Part shown: positions 32,624 through 40,447 of the stretch, one piece after another
Layout: each line of letters starts with the position of its first letter
How positions within the stretch are numbered: the stretch's first letter is position 1
NCBI GenBank assembly: GCA_963722575.1
Contig: CAVRNR010000006.1
Coordinates: 868,001 to 932,000 of the forward strand
Direction of reading: 5' to 3'
DNA: 64,000 nucleotides
Source of the DNA: Fen-178 sp963722575
Lineage (GTDB): Bacteria; Acidobacteriota; Terriglobia; Bryobacterales; Bryobacteraceae
Position numbers and translations under genes: made by a program
The notes under the pieces: generated by a model
Told to the model about the DNA's origin: nothing
The model's database searches: none
Seen by the model: only the letters and a program-made list of their open reading frames with translations

Positions 32624-33501
32624 GAGAGCACCTGCCGGTAAACCTCCATGGTACGGCGAACCATCCGGTCCACGGTGAAACGTTCCATCACGGTGCGGCG
32701 CGCCGCATCGCCCACGCGGCGCGCGAAAGCGGAATCGTCCAGCAGTTGGCGGACAGCGGCGGCGATAGCTTGGGGCGTATTGTCCACCAGCAGGCCGTTC
32801 TCGCCGTGGCGGACGATCTCGGGCAGGCCGCCCACGCCGCTCGCCACCACGGGCACGCCCGCCGACATCGCCAGCAGCGCGCCCGAGCCGAGGCCTTCGC
32901 TATGCGTGATGTAGACGAAGACCGCGGCGTCGCGGAGATCGCGCTCCAGATCCGTCGAGAGCTTCAGCTCCACGCCCGCGAGCCTGGCGGCATCCACGGC
33001 CAGCGGAGCGCCCTTGCGGGGATCGCCGGCGTTGGCCGGGGCCACTACGCTCGAGCCGCGCGCGGGTTCGAGCAGCGGGACGCCGTCGTAAACCACCGCG
33101 ATTTTTTCTTCCGGCACGCCTCCGGCCACCAGAACCGACTTCACGAACTCCGACACCGCCAGATACCGCCGGGCGCGCCGGTACTTCCAAGCGGAGCGCA
33201 CCGGGAACGCCACGCGCCGCGAGACCACCAGCCGCCCGGGCTTCACCATAACCCCCAGCGTGTGGCTGCGCGCGTCGTGGGCGTGTATCAGGTCGTGCCG
33301 GCGGGCCAGCAGCATGGCCCGCACCAGGCCCAGAGGCTCGACGCGCCAGCCCCGCTGGCGCGCGGCCTCGAAGAGCGGCCCGCGGCGGCGCGCCAGCAGC
33401 GTGGATTCCACGCCCGCCGCGGCCAGCCCTTCCATCAGGCGGAGCACCTGCCACTGGCCGCCGCGCATTTCCTTTCCGGCATCGAGGTGCAGGATGCGCA
33501 T
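32620..33501 (-). CDS. Short GT4-type glycosyltransferase
   Basis: A 293-residue GT-B glycosyltransferase, about 80 residues shorter than most GT4 enzymes. The N-terminal lobe (RILHLDAGKEMRGGQWQVLRL) and the C-terminal GT4 signature HSEGLGSGALLAMSAGVPVVASGVGGLPEIV are present; E in the EGLG block would bind the donor. The usual linker and central part of the nucleotide-sugar lobe (R-F/K motif, usually G-R-L-x-x-x-K-G) appears compressed near DPRKGAPLAVDAARLAG. It probably adds a sugar to lipid or exopolysaccharide. Starts at ATG 33501, sharing one base with the GT2 stop (TGATG). Confidence 0.78.
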   Translation of the reverse strand: MRILHLDAGKEMRGGQWQVLRLMEGLAAAGVESTLLARRRGPLFEAARQRGWRVEPLGLVRAMLLARRHDLIHAHDARSHTLGVMVKPGRLVVSRRVAFPVRSAWKYRRARRYLAVSEFVKSVLVAGGVPEEKIAVVYDGVPLLEPARGSSVVAPANAGDPRKGAPLAVDAARLAGVELKLSTDLERDLRDAAVFVYITHSEGLGSGALLAMSAGVPVVASGVGGLPEIVRHGENGLLVDNTPQAIAAAVRQLLDDSAFARRVGDAARRTVMERFTVDRMVRRTMEVYRQVLS

Positions 33502-34238
33502 CAGCTCATGTTTCTCGCTTTGGAGTATTTCAGAAACGTGTAGAAAGCCGCCATCTGGGCGATGGCCAAACCCTCCGGTCCATCCAGAAAGCCGCGCTGG
33601 AAGAGGTAGGTTTTTACAAACGCCCAGGCGGGGTCCACAATCAGACGCGAGAGCGGGACCCTCACCTGGCGCGCGGCCAGCTCCTGCGCGGCCAGCGTGG
33701 TGTAGCGGTCCATGGTCTTGAGGTGCTCGGAAAGCGATTCGCAGGTGAAGTGCAGGATGTTGCTCTCCAGGTGGCCCACGCGCCCGCGCGCCTGGACGCT
33801 CTCGTGGACGAAATCGCCGGTCCATTCGGCCTTGCGCCGGTCGTAGAGCCGCACTTTGCGGTCGGGGTACCAGCCCGAGTGCAGAATCCAGCGGCCCAGG
33901 TAGCGGGCCATGCGCGGCATGGTATAGGCGTCGTACTGCGGGCCGCTCTTCTTGAGGTTCCAGATTTCGGCTTCGAGGGCTTCGCTCAGCGCCTCATCGG
34001 CGTCGAGCGAGAGAATCCAATCGTGGGCCGCCTGTTCCGCCGCCCGGTTTTTCTGCGCCGCGAATCCGAGCCAGCCGGCTTCGATCACGCGCGCGCCCAG
34101 CTTCTCGGCCAGTTCCACGGTCCGGTCCACCGATCCGCTGTCGACAATCAGGATTTCATCGCAACAGCGCAGGCTCTCGATGGCGCGGGCGATGTTCCGC
34201 TCTTCGTTGAGCGTGATGATGGTGGCCGTTATCTTCAT
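33501..34238 (-). CDS. GT2-family glycosyltransferase (WaaE-like)
   Basis: A 245-residue GT-A enzyme. ITLNEERNIARAIESL begins the nucleotide-binding strand, IVDSGSVDRTVELAE follows, and LSLDADEALSE contains the DxD-type metal site. The later W-T-G-D-F-V-H-E-S block is typical of the KdtX/WaaE subgroup that decorates lipopolysaccharide core. A hydrophobic C-terminal segment could contact the membrane. It lies between the site-2 protease (7 nt upstream) and GT4 genes, suggesting co-expression for envelope glycan synthesis. Confidence 0.85.
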   Translation of the reverse strand: MKITATIITLNEERNIARAIESLRCCDEILIVDSGSVDRTVELAEKLGARVIEAGWLGFAAQKNRAAEQAAHDWILSLDADEALSEALEAEIWNLKKSGPQYDAYTMPRMARYLGRWILHSGWYPDRKVRLYDRRKAEWTGDFVHESVQARGRVGHLESNILHFTCESLSEHLKTMDRYTTLAAQELAARQVRVPLSRLIVDPAWAFVKTYLFQRGFLDGPEGLAIAQMAAFYTFLKYSKARNMS

Positions 34239-34244
34239 GGCGGT

Positions 34245-35210
34245 CTACAATCCGCCGTCGCCGATCGGCACGAAGGTGAAACACAGAATGAAGACTGCCA
34301 GGGCGATCCATGCCAGCTTGCGCCGGCCGGCGCCGAGCTCCGTCGAATCGTAGATCCCGGGATGGCCCCGCCCCAGCCAGAACAGCAGCACCGCCCAGAT
34401 CAGCCATCCGAGCCAGAACTTTCCCAGCGGCAGCAACAGGACGCACAGCACCGTCGAGATGGTCCGGTGACGCCGCGGAAAGAACGAGTACACAATGTGT
34501 CCGCCGTCGAGCTGCCCGATGGGAAGCAGGTTCAATGCGGTCGCGAACATTCCCACCCACGCGGCGCGGGCCACGGGATGCAGGTAGATATCGCTCGAGG
34601 CCACCCCCGGGAAAATGAGGCGCTCCAGCAGCCACTCGAAGCCGGGGACGCCAAAATGCAGGCTGCCCTGCTGCTCGATGCCGGGGATCACTTTGGAAAA
34701 TGCCAGGCCGACCGAAAGAGCCGGCAGCAGAAACACGAATCCGGCCAGAGGGCCCGAGACTCCGATATCGAACAGCGCCCGCTTGGAATAAATCGGGGAG
34801 CGTACGCGGATGAAGGCTCCGAACGTGCCCATGAACGGCGACGGCAGAAAATACGGCAGGCTCGCATCCACGCCGTGATACGCCGCGGCGATGTAGTGTC
34901 CGAACTCGTGCGCCAGCAGGATGGTCAGCAGGGTCAGGGAGAAGGGCAGACCTTGCAGCAGACCGGCGGGATGCCGCCAGAACCACGCGTACAACGAGAA
35001 ACTGCGCTCCAGATCGAGCGGCAGATTGCTTTGGAAATCGTGCTGAATGGCCGCGCCCACCACGGTGCTGGTCGCGAGCGTCAGCGTAAACAGCAGAGCA
35101 TGAAGCCAATAGCGCGGGCGCGAGGGAGTTTCCGCGGCGGCGACGGCTTGGCCGTTACCGTCTTCGGCGTAGAGGGGGTACGAGGCAAGAGGGAGATCCT
35201 GAGAGGACAC
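34245..35210 (-). CDS. Site-2-type membrane metalloprotease (M50 family)
   Basis: A 321-residue polytopic zinc protease. HEFGH at 101-105 (zinc-binding HExxH) and LPIGQLDGGHIVY (~233-245; family N/L-x-x-x-x-D-G, third ligand Asp) are both present. It lacks a PDZ domain and the RseP arrangement, resembling the plant EGY/sll0862-like group. About seven to eight transmembrane helices. Such proteases act in signalling or turnover of membrane proteins. It is followed after 6 nt by the GT2 gene; HU lies upstream. Confidence 0.85.
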   Translation of the reverse strand: MSSQDLPLASYPLYAEDGNGQAVAAAETPSRPRYWLHALLFTLTLATSTVVGAAIQHDFQSNLPLDLERSFSLYAWFWRHPAGLLQGLPFSLTLLTILLAHEFGHYIAAAYHGVDASLPYFLPSPFMGTFGAFIRVRSPIYSKRALFDIGVSGPLAGFVFLLPALSVGLAFSKVIPGIEQQGSLHFGVPGFEWLLERLIFPGVASSDIYLHPVARAAWVGMFATALNLLPIGQLDGGHIVYSFFPRRHRTISTVLCVLLLPLGKFWLGWLIWAVLLFWLGRGHPGIYDSTELGAGRRKLAWIALAVFILCFTFVPIGDGGL

Positions 35211-35233
35211 GATGAACCGCCGCGTGTAGCGGT

Positions 35234-35503
35234 CTACTGCAGCGTCTGTAACTCCTTGCCGGGCTTGAATCGCACGGCTTTCCCCGGCGGGATGGAAACC
35301 TCCGCGCCGGTGCGCGGGTTGCGTCCGATCCCCGTCTTGCGCGGCTTCACGTTGAACACGCCAAATCCGCGCAACTCAATGCGGTCGCCCTGTTCGAGCG
35401 CCTTCTTCATGGATTCGAAGACGGTTTCGACCGCCATTTCGGCTTTGGTCTTGGTGATGCCGGTCCTGTTTACGACCTCGTTGATGATGTCCAGCTTGAT
35501 CAA
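35234..35503 (-). CDS. HU/IHF-family DNA-binding protein
   Basis: An 89-residue histone-like protein. The usual order is seen: DIINEVVNRTGITKTKAE helix pair, DRIELRGFGVFNVKPRK and the beta-arm GRNPRTGAEVSIPPGKAVRFKPGK with the intercalating proline. It binds and bends DNA as a homo- or heterodimer. The start appears to be TTG 35503, with GGAGG about 9 nt upstream; no ATG is available in frame near the N-terminus. It is the first gene of the five-gene reverse cluster, 23 nt before the protease gene. Confidence 0.92.
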   Translation of the reverse strand: MIKLDIINEVVNRTGITKTKAEMAVETVFESMKKALEQGDRIELRGFGVFNVKPRKTGIGRNPRTGAEVSIPPGKAVRFKPGKELQTLQ

Positions 35504-35583
35504 AACTCAGCCTCCTTCTCCAGGCACGGGGCGACATTCCTTCCCGCATCAGTCAACTACATGATAGGATTGAATTTATTCTC

Positions 35584-36078
35584 ATGTCAAGCGAGGTGGG
35601 CGTCACCAGTGCCGAATTCCGGCGCGCCTGCGGGCGCTTCTCTACCGGCGTCGCCATCGCCAGCGTTTTGGACGCGCAGGGAACGCCGCACGGGTTGACC
35701 GTGAGTTCCTTCACCTCGGCTTCGCTCGATCCTCCGCTGATCCTGATCTGCCTGGGCCACCGGGTGAGCGTGATCGACGCCTTCCGCGCGTCGGCGCACT
35801 TCGGAATCAACGTGTTAGCAGAGGGCCAACGGGATCTTGCGGAGCGCTTCTCCCGTAAGGGGCAGGACCGTTTCGATGGATTGAACTGGCGGCGCGGCAA
35901 GACCGGCGTGCCGATAGTCGCGGGCGTGCTGGCGGCCATCGAATGCGTCGTGCGGCAACGCTTCACGGCTGGCGACCACGACGTCTTCGTCGGCGAAATG
36001 GTGGGCGCGCGCGTGGCCGGCGGTGCGCCGCTGATCCACTTCGCGAGCCACTACCGGCGCCTGGACGCAAGTCGCTGA
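35584..36078 (+). CDS. Flavin reductase-family (FMN-binding split barrel) protein
   Basis: A 164-residue flavoprotein. FRRACGRFSTGVAIAS is the N-terminal flavin-binding segment; GLTVSSFTSASLDPPLILICL is the family signature where Thr/Ser contact FMN; GINVLAEGQRDLAERFS follows. Members reduce flavin with NAD(P)H, often supplying a separate monooxygenase; no oxygenase gene is nearby. A TAGGAT box at 35565-35570 may serve as -10. The propeller kinase starts 17 nt after its stop. Confidence 0.85.
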   Translation: MSSEVGVTSAEFRRACGRFSTGVAIASVLDAQGTPHGLTVSSFTSASLDPPLILICLGHRVSVIDAFRASAHFGINVLAEGQRDLAERFSRKGQDRFDGLNWRRGKTGVPIVAGVLAAIECVVRQRFTAGDHDVFVGEMVGARVAGGAPLIHFASHYRRLDASR

Positions 36079-36095
36079 TTATACTGAAGACAAGG

Positions 36096-39035
36096 ATGAG
36101 AGCACGAGTCACTGCTGGGGCGGTTCTGTTGTGCGTGTTGACGCGCGGCGCGCTGGCGCTCGATCCGCAAAAGAGCCTGACGCAGTATTCGCGAACCGTG
36201 TGGAGCCAGGAACACGGGCTGCCGCAGGATACCATCCGCGCCATCGCGCAGACCACCGACGGGTATCTCTGGTTGGGCACCGATGAAGGGCTGGCCCAGT
36301 TCGACGGCTACGAATTCGTGGTTTTCAACAAGGACAGCGGCGATCTGCCGGGAAATTCGATTACGGCGCTGGCGGCGGCCCGCGACGGGGCGTTGTGGAT
36401 CGGCACGTCCAACGGCCTGACGTGTTATCGCGACAAACAGTTTCGCACCTACACCACCAAACAGGGGCTGCCGGACAATGCCATCACCGCGCTCGTCGCG
36501 GACCACGCGGGGACGCTGTGGATTGTGGCGGGCGTGTATCTCAGCCGGTATCGAGACGGGAAGTTCACGAATCTGGCGCCGGGGCCGGGCCTGCCGGTGA
36601 CCGCGGTGCGCGCGATCCGCGAAGACTGGCGCGGCGATTTGTGGGTTGGGGGTTTCGGCGGCGTGGGCAAGCTGGTGGGCGGGAGGTTTTTGCCGGTGGT
36701 GGATGCCGCGGACCTCGGTGGCAACATTGTCACGAGCATGCTGCTGGACCGGCAGGACAATCTCTGGCTGGGCGGAACCCTGGTGCTGATGGAGCGATCG
36801 CCGGCGGGCAAAATCCGAAGGTACACCGAGCGCGATGGCTTGCCCAACGGGCCGGTTCGGGCGCTGTGGGAAGATCGCGATGGCAACATTTGGGTGGGCA
36901 CCAACGCCGGGCTGGCACGGCTAGAAGCAGGGCGTCTGGTGACCTCGAGCGGCGAAGGCGGATTCCCCCGCGAGATGGTGCGGTGCTTGTTCGAAGACCG
37001 CGAGGGCAACCTCTGGGTGGGCGCCAACAGCGGGCTCAACCGTATCCGGGACGATGTGTTTACGGTTTACGGCAAGAGCGAGGGGCTGCCCAGCGACGAG
37101 CCCAACACCGTCTTCCAGGACCACCGAGGCCGCATCTGGGTGGGATTCCACGAAGGCGGGCTGCTGCTGTTCTGGGGTGAAAGGCCGAGGCTGTTCACCA
37201 CCAGCGACGGGTTGCCGGATAACGATGTGTTTTCGATTCGGGAGAGCCGCACGGGCGACCTGCTCATCGGCACGCGCGGAGGACTGGCGCGGATGCACGG
37301 CGAGCATTTCGACAACTATGCGCCTCGCGATCCGCTGGGGCGGCGCAATGTATTCGAAGCCCTCGAGGATTCGCGGGGGCGGCTCTGGCTGGCGAAACCG
37401 GGAGGCTTGAGCGAGCTTCGCGGGAAGGAGGCTCGCCAGGTGATTCAGGGCGAGCCTTTGCTGGTGAACGCGGTGGTGACGCTGTGCGAAGGGCGCGATG
37501 GGGCCTTGTGGGCGGGGACTTACGGGAAAGGGCTGTGGCGAATTCAAGGTGAAGACGCGCGGCTGTTTACGATGGCGGATGGGCTGTCGAACAACCAGAT
37601 CCGCTCGTTGTACCAGGACCCCGACGGCACACTGTGGATCGGGACTTTCGGCGGGGGTCTGGATGCGCTGCGGGACGGCCGGTTCCAGGCGTTTACAGCC
37701 AAAGACGGGCTGTTGAGCGACAATATCGCCAGCCTGACGGACGATGGCGAATCGCTCTGGCTGAGCACCACGCGGGGCATCTGCCGGATTGCCAAGCGCC
37801 AACTGCGCGAGTTCGCCGAACATAAGAGGAAAAGTCTGGAACCGGCGAATTACGGCGTGGAAGACGGCCTGCGCAGCGCGCAATGCTCGCCCAGCTATCC
37901 CATCGGCGGGGGCGGCATCCGGACCTCCGACGGGCGCCTGTGGTTCACGACCGCTCGGGGGCTCGCGGTGCTCGATCCGCGCGCCCTGCAGCGGGCCGGG
38001 CCGGCGCCGGTGGTGCACCTGGTGGAGATGACGGCCGACGGCCTGCCAGTGGATCTCAGGCGCGCGGCGCGGCTGGCGCCGGGGAGCCAGCGCATCCAGA
38101 TCCGCTACACCGCCATCCATCTCAGCGCGCCGGAGCGGGTGCGGTATTCCTACAAGCTGGAAGGGCTGGACACGGAGTGGGTTTCGGCTGGGGGCCGGCG
38201 GCTGATCAACTACAACAGCCTGCGGCACGGCCGCTACCGGTTTATCGTGAGAGCCGATCTGCCAGGCGGGGCGGCCAGCCAAGTAGCGTACTCCTTCGAG
38301 TTGCTGCCGCAGTTCTACGAGACGGCATGGTTCCGCCTGCTGTGCGCGGCGCTGGTGCTGGCCTGCGCGTGGGCCGTGTTCCGGCTGCGTGTGCGGCAGA
38401 TCCGCTACCGGTTCGCGCTGGTGCTGGATGAGCGGGCCAGGCTGGCGCGCGAGATTCACGACACGCTGGCGCAGGGTTTCGTCGGCATTTCTTCGCAGCT
38501 CGACGCGGTAGCCATGTGCCTGCCCGACGAGACGGCCCCGGTGCGCAAGTACCTGGATATGGCGCGGAAGATGGCGCGGCACAGCCTGACCGAGGCGCGG
38601 CGTTCGGTGATGGACTTGCGGGCTTCGGTCCTGGAAGGGCAGGACCTGGCGGCGGCCCTGGAATCGAGCGCGCGGCTGTGGACGGCGGGGTCGGGGGTCG
38701 ACGTGGACGTGGATGTCAGCGGGCCGCGGACCGCTCTGCCGGAAGAGGCGGAGCAGCACTTGCTGCGCATCGCGCAGGAGGCCGTCACGAACGTTCTGAA
38801 ACACGCCGGAGCGAGCCGGATCTGGGTCAAGCTGCACATCGAGGCGCGCCAGCTCTTCCTGCGGATTGTCGATAATGGCCGCGGCTTCGAGCAGCAGGAC
38901 GCGTTTTCCTCCCAAGGCGGGCATTTCGGACTCATCGGGATGCGCGAGCGCGCCGAGCGGCTGGGCGGCGAACTGCGCCTGGCGAGTCAACCCGGAGGCG
39001 GAACCGAGGTGGAAGTGAAAGTGCCATTGCCATGA
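36096..39035 (+). CDS. Two-component propeller/Y_Y_Y sensor histidine kinase
   Basis: A 979-residue sensor. A signal peptide (MRARVTAGAVLLCVLTRGALA) precedes about 13 repeats with the pattern D-G-x-L-W-I/V-G-T, which fold into two seven-bladed propellers (~30-640). A Y_Y_Y domain follows (IRYTAIHLSAPERVRYSYKLEGLD, ~665-750), a transmembrane helix at ~755-775, then HisKA_3 with H788 in AREIHDTLAQGF, and an ATPase lobe (AQEAVTNVLKHA; DNGRGF; FGLIGMRERAERLGG). The periplasmic propellers probably sense oligosaccharides or envelope state. ATG 36096 follows TATACT (36080-36085) by 10 nt. The cognate regulator overlaps by 4 nt. Confidence 0.93.
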   Translation: MRARVTAGAVLLCVLTRGALALDPQKSLTQYSRTVWSQEHGLPQDTIRAIAQTTDGYLWLGTDEGLAQFDGYEFVVFNKDSGDLPGNSITALAAARDGALWIGTSNGLTCYRDKQFRTYTTKQGLPDNAITALVADHAGTLWIVAGVYLSRYRDGKFTNLAPGPGLPVTAVRAIREDWRGDLWVGGFGGVGKLVGGRFLPVVDAADLGGNIVTSMLLDRQDNLWLGGTLVLMERSPAGKIRRYTERDGLPNGPVRALWEDRDGNIWVGTNAGLARLEAGRLVTSSGEGGFPREMVRCLFEDREGNLWVGANSGLNRIRDDVFTVYGKSEGLPSDEPNTVFQDHRGRIWVGFHEGGLLLFWGERPRLFTTSDGLPDNDVFSIRESRTGDLLIGTRGGLARMHGEHFDNYAPRDPLGRRNVFEALEDSRGRLWLAKPGGLSELRGKEARQVIQGEPLLVNAVVTLCEGRDGALWAGTYGKGLWRIQGEDARLFTMADGLSNNQIRSLYQDPDGTLWIGTFGGGLDALRDGRFQAFTAKDGLLSDNIASLTDDGESLWLSTTRGICRIAKRQLREFAEHKRKSLEPANYGVEDGLRSAQCSPSYPIGGGGIRTSDGRLWFTTARGLAVLDPRALQRAGPAPVVHLVEMTADGLPVDLRRAARLAPGSQRIQIRYTAIHLSAPERVRYSYKLEGLDTEWVSAGGRRLINYNSLRHGRYRFIVRADLPGGAASQVAYSFELLPQFYETAWFRLLCAALVLACAWAVFRLRVRQIRYRFALVLDERARLAREIHDTLAQGFVGISSQLDAVAMCLPDETAPVRKYLDMARKMARHSLTEARRSVMDLRASVLEGQDLAAALESSARLWTAGSGVDVDVDVSGPRTALPEEAEQHLLRIAQEAVTNVLKHAGASRIWVKLHIEARQLFLRIVDNGRGFEQQDAFSSQGGHFGLIGMRERAERLGGELRLASQPGGGTEVEVKVPLP

Positions 39036-39655
39036 GCGATAAGATCCGGATTCTGGTTGCCGAAGACCACTTGGTGGCGCGGGTGGGCGTGAGTACCATC
39101 GTCAACATGCAGCCCGATATGACGGTGGTGGCGGAGGCCTCCAACGGCCATCAGGCCCTGGAGTTGTTCCGCCAGCACCGGCCGGATGTGACGCTGCTCG
39201 ACATGCGCATGCCTGGGATGGGAGGAGTGGAAGCGGCCACGGCCATCCGGGCGGAGTTTCCCACCGCCAGGATGATCGCGCTGACCACTTACGGCGGTGA
39301 CGAAGACATCCGCCGCGCCCTGACGGCGGGGGTGCTGGCGTACTTGACGAAGGACGTCCTGCACGATGAGCTATTGAAGGCGATCCGCGCCGTCAATGAG
39401 GGCCACACCTACTTACCGGCCGCGGTGGCGGCATCGCTGGCGGCGCAACTGCCGAGGCCCGATCTCAGCGCCCGCGAGGTCCAGGTATTGGAACTGATCG
39501 TGCGGGGCCTGGCGAACAAGCAGATCGCGTACGCGCTGGGTATCGCCGAGCACACGGTCAAAAACCACGTGAAGAACATCCTGAGCAAGCTAGGTGTCCA
39601 GGACCGCACGCAAGCCGCGACCGCCGCCATCCAGCGCGGCATCATCCACCTGTAA
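39032..39655 (+). CDS. NarL/LuxR-family response regulator
   Basis: A 207-residue transcription regulator. Receiver domain with D57 as phospho-acceptor (TLLDMRMPGMGG), Thr/Ser and Lys (YLTKDV) in conserved positions; the C-terminal LuxR helix-turn-helix reads LSAREVQVLELIVRGLANKQIA. Its ATG overlaps the kinase TGA (ATGA), so it is the cognate partner of the propeller kinase and would act as a dimer after phosphorylation. A hairpin follows at 39690. Confidence 0.95.
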   Translation: MSDKIRILVAEDHLVARVGVSTIVNMQPDMTVVAEASNGHQALELFRQHRPDVTLLDMRMPGMGGVEAATAIRAEFPTARMIALTTYGGDEDIRRALTAGVLAYLTKDVLHDELLKAIRAVNEGHTYLPAAVAASLAAQLPRPDLSAREVQVLELIVRGLANKQIAYALGIAEHTVKNHVKNILSKLGVQDRTQAATAAIQRGIIHL

Positions 39656-39689
39656 ACCCGGGGACCGTCGCGTGATGAGGCGCGGCTCA

Positions 39690-39711
39690 CCCGGCCTACG
39701 GCCAAGCCGGG
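39690..39711. terminator. Hairpin after regulator gene
   Basis: CCCGGC (39690-39695) and GCCGGG (39706-39711) form a 6-bp stem with a 10-nt loop, 34 nt after the regulator stop. No T-run follows, so intrinsic termination is uncertain. Confidence 0.35.
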
Positions 39712-39761
39712 CCGTCCGTGGACGATGGATCGGCGTTGCGGGGTCTCGCCTTGCGAAGCCA

Positions 39762-40055
39762 CTACCCTGCCAGCCGCTCTTTCTCGAGGGCCTGATGCAG
39801 GAGCATCTTCATGTAGGTCTGGTACGGCAGCCCCCTGCGGTCCGCGAGGCGTTGGGCGGCCTCCAGATCCCTCATGGGTATCCGGATGGTGACGCTCTTG
39901 GACTTCGGGATGCCCCGTAACAAGCGCCCTTCCTTGGCTGCCTTCTCGAATTGCTCCACGATGAAGTCGGGGTGGGCGTCCCACCAGGCCGCCTCTTCGG
40001 CTTCGCTCTTGAATTTCGGCATCGCGATCATTTGGGCTGTCTTCTTGCTCGCCAT
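39762..40055 (-). CDS. brnA: BrnA-like/CopG-family antitoxin
   Basis: A 97-residue protein. The N-terminal half contains MPKFKSEAEEAAWWDAHPD, characteristic of antitoxins of this type, and residues ~52-90 form a ribbon-helix-helix (KSVTIRIPMRDLEAAQRLADRRGLPYQTYMKM). It should bind both the toxin and the shared promoter. ATG 40055 lies 5 nt after the toxin stop, toxin-first order as usual for BrnTA. AGGAAG upstream of the start serves as Shine-Dalgarno. Confidence 0.85.
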   Translation of the reverse strand: MASKKTAQMIAMPKFKSEAEEAAWWDAHPDFIVEQFEKAAKEGRLLRGIPKSKSVTIRIPMRDLEAAQRLADRRGLPYQTYMKMLLHQALEKERLAG

Positions 40056-40060
40056 AGGGG

Positions 40061-40327
40061 TTATCGCTTCCTGAAGTAGAACTCCTCCTGCCGGGTGGTC
40101 ATAGGGTACGTCGTGACCACCCCGATCGCCTGGCCTCGTTCGGTATACACCACCGCCAGCAGCCTGCCCCTGTTCGTTTGCCCCAGGCAGAGCACCCGTT
40201 CCTCGGCGGCATGATCCTGGAATTGAACCACCAGGGGATCGTTCCGGAGCACCTGCTCGGCTTCTTCCGGGGTGACCCGGTGCTGCGCGACATGCTTCCG
40301 GTTCTGGGAATCCCAATCGAATTCCAC
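40061..40327 (-). CDS. brnT: BrnT-family toxin (ribonuclease)
   Basis: An 88-residue RelE-fold toxin; BrnT toxins cleave RNA and arrest growth until antitoxin is restored. The N-terminus VEFDWDSQNRKHVAQHRVTPEEAEQVL is the normal BrnT start (family: F-x-W-D-x-x-K...H-x-V). I chose GTG 40327 rather than ATG 40342, because the five extra residues are not typical for the family and a TTGACT-17-TACAGT promoter (40362-40334) overlaps them, ending 6 nt before the GTG. This would make the message leaderless. The antitoxin gene follows by 5 nt. Confidence 0.82.
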   Translation of the reverse strand: MEFDWDSQNRKHVAQHRVTPEEAEQVLRNDPLVVQFQDHAAEERVLCLGQTNRGRLLAVVYTERGQAIGVVTTYPMTTRQEEFYFRKR

Positions 40328-40333
40328 GCCTAC

Positions 40334-40362
40334 ACTGTACATACAATGTGAGGAGAAGTCAA
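40334..40362 (-). promoter_or_regulatory. brnTA promoter
   Basis: Reverse-strand TTGACT (40362-40357) and TACAGT (40339-40334), spacer 17 nt. A partly symmetrical CACTGTACATACAATGTG (40333-40350) covers the -10 region and is a reasonable operator for the ribbon-helix-helix antitoxin. Confidence 0.6.
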
Positions 40363-40447
40363 GCCCGCGACGCGATCAGTGGCGCATGTGGATCGCTTAC
40401 TGCCCTAAAGATTCGGCCCCGACAGCCGATGAGTTCCATGGCGAAGA

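Noticed and set aside
33723..35564. 613-codon forward frame opposite the GT2, protease and HU genes
   Set aside because: Spans three genes with convincing motifs on the other strand; no domain.
36921..38990. 689-codon reverse frame antisense to the propeller kinase
   Set aside because: Low-complexity composition typical of antisense GC-rich codons; no motif or ribosome-binding site.
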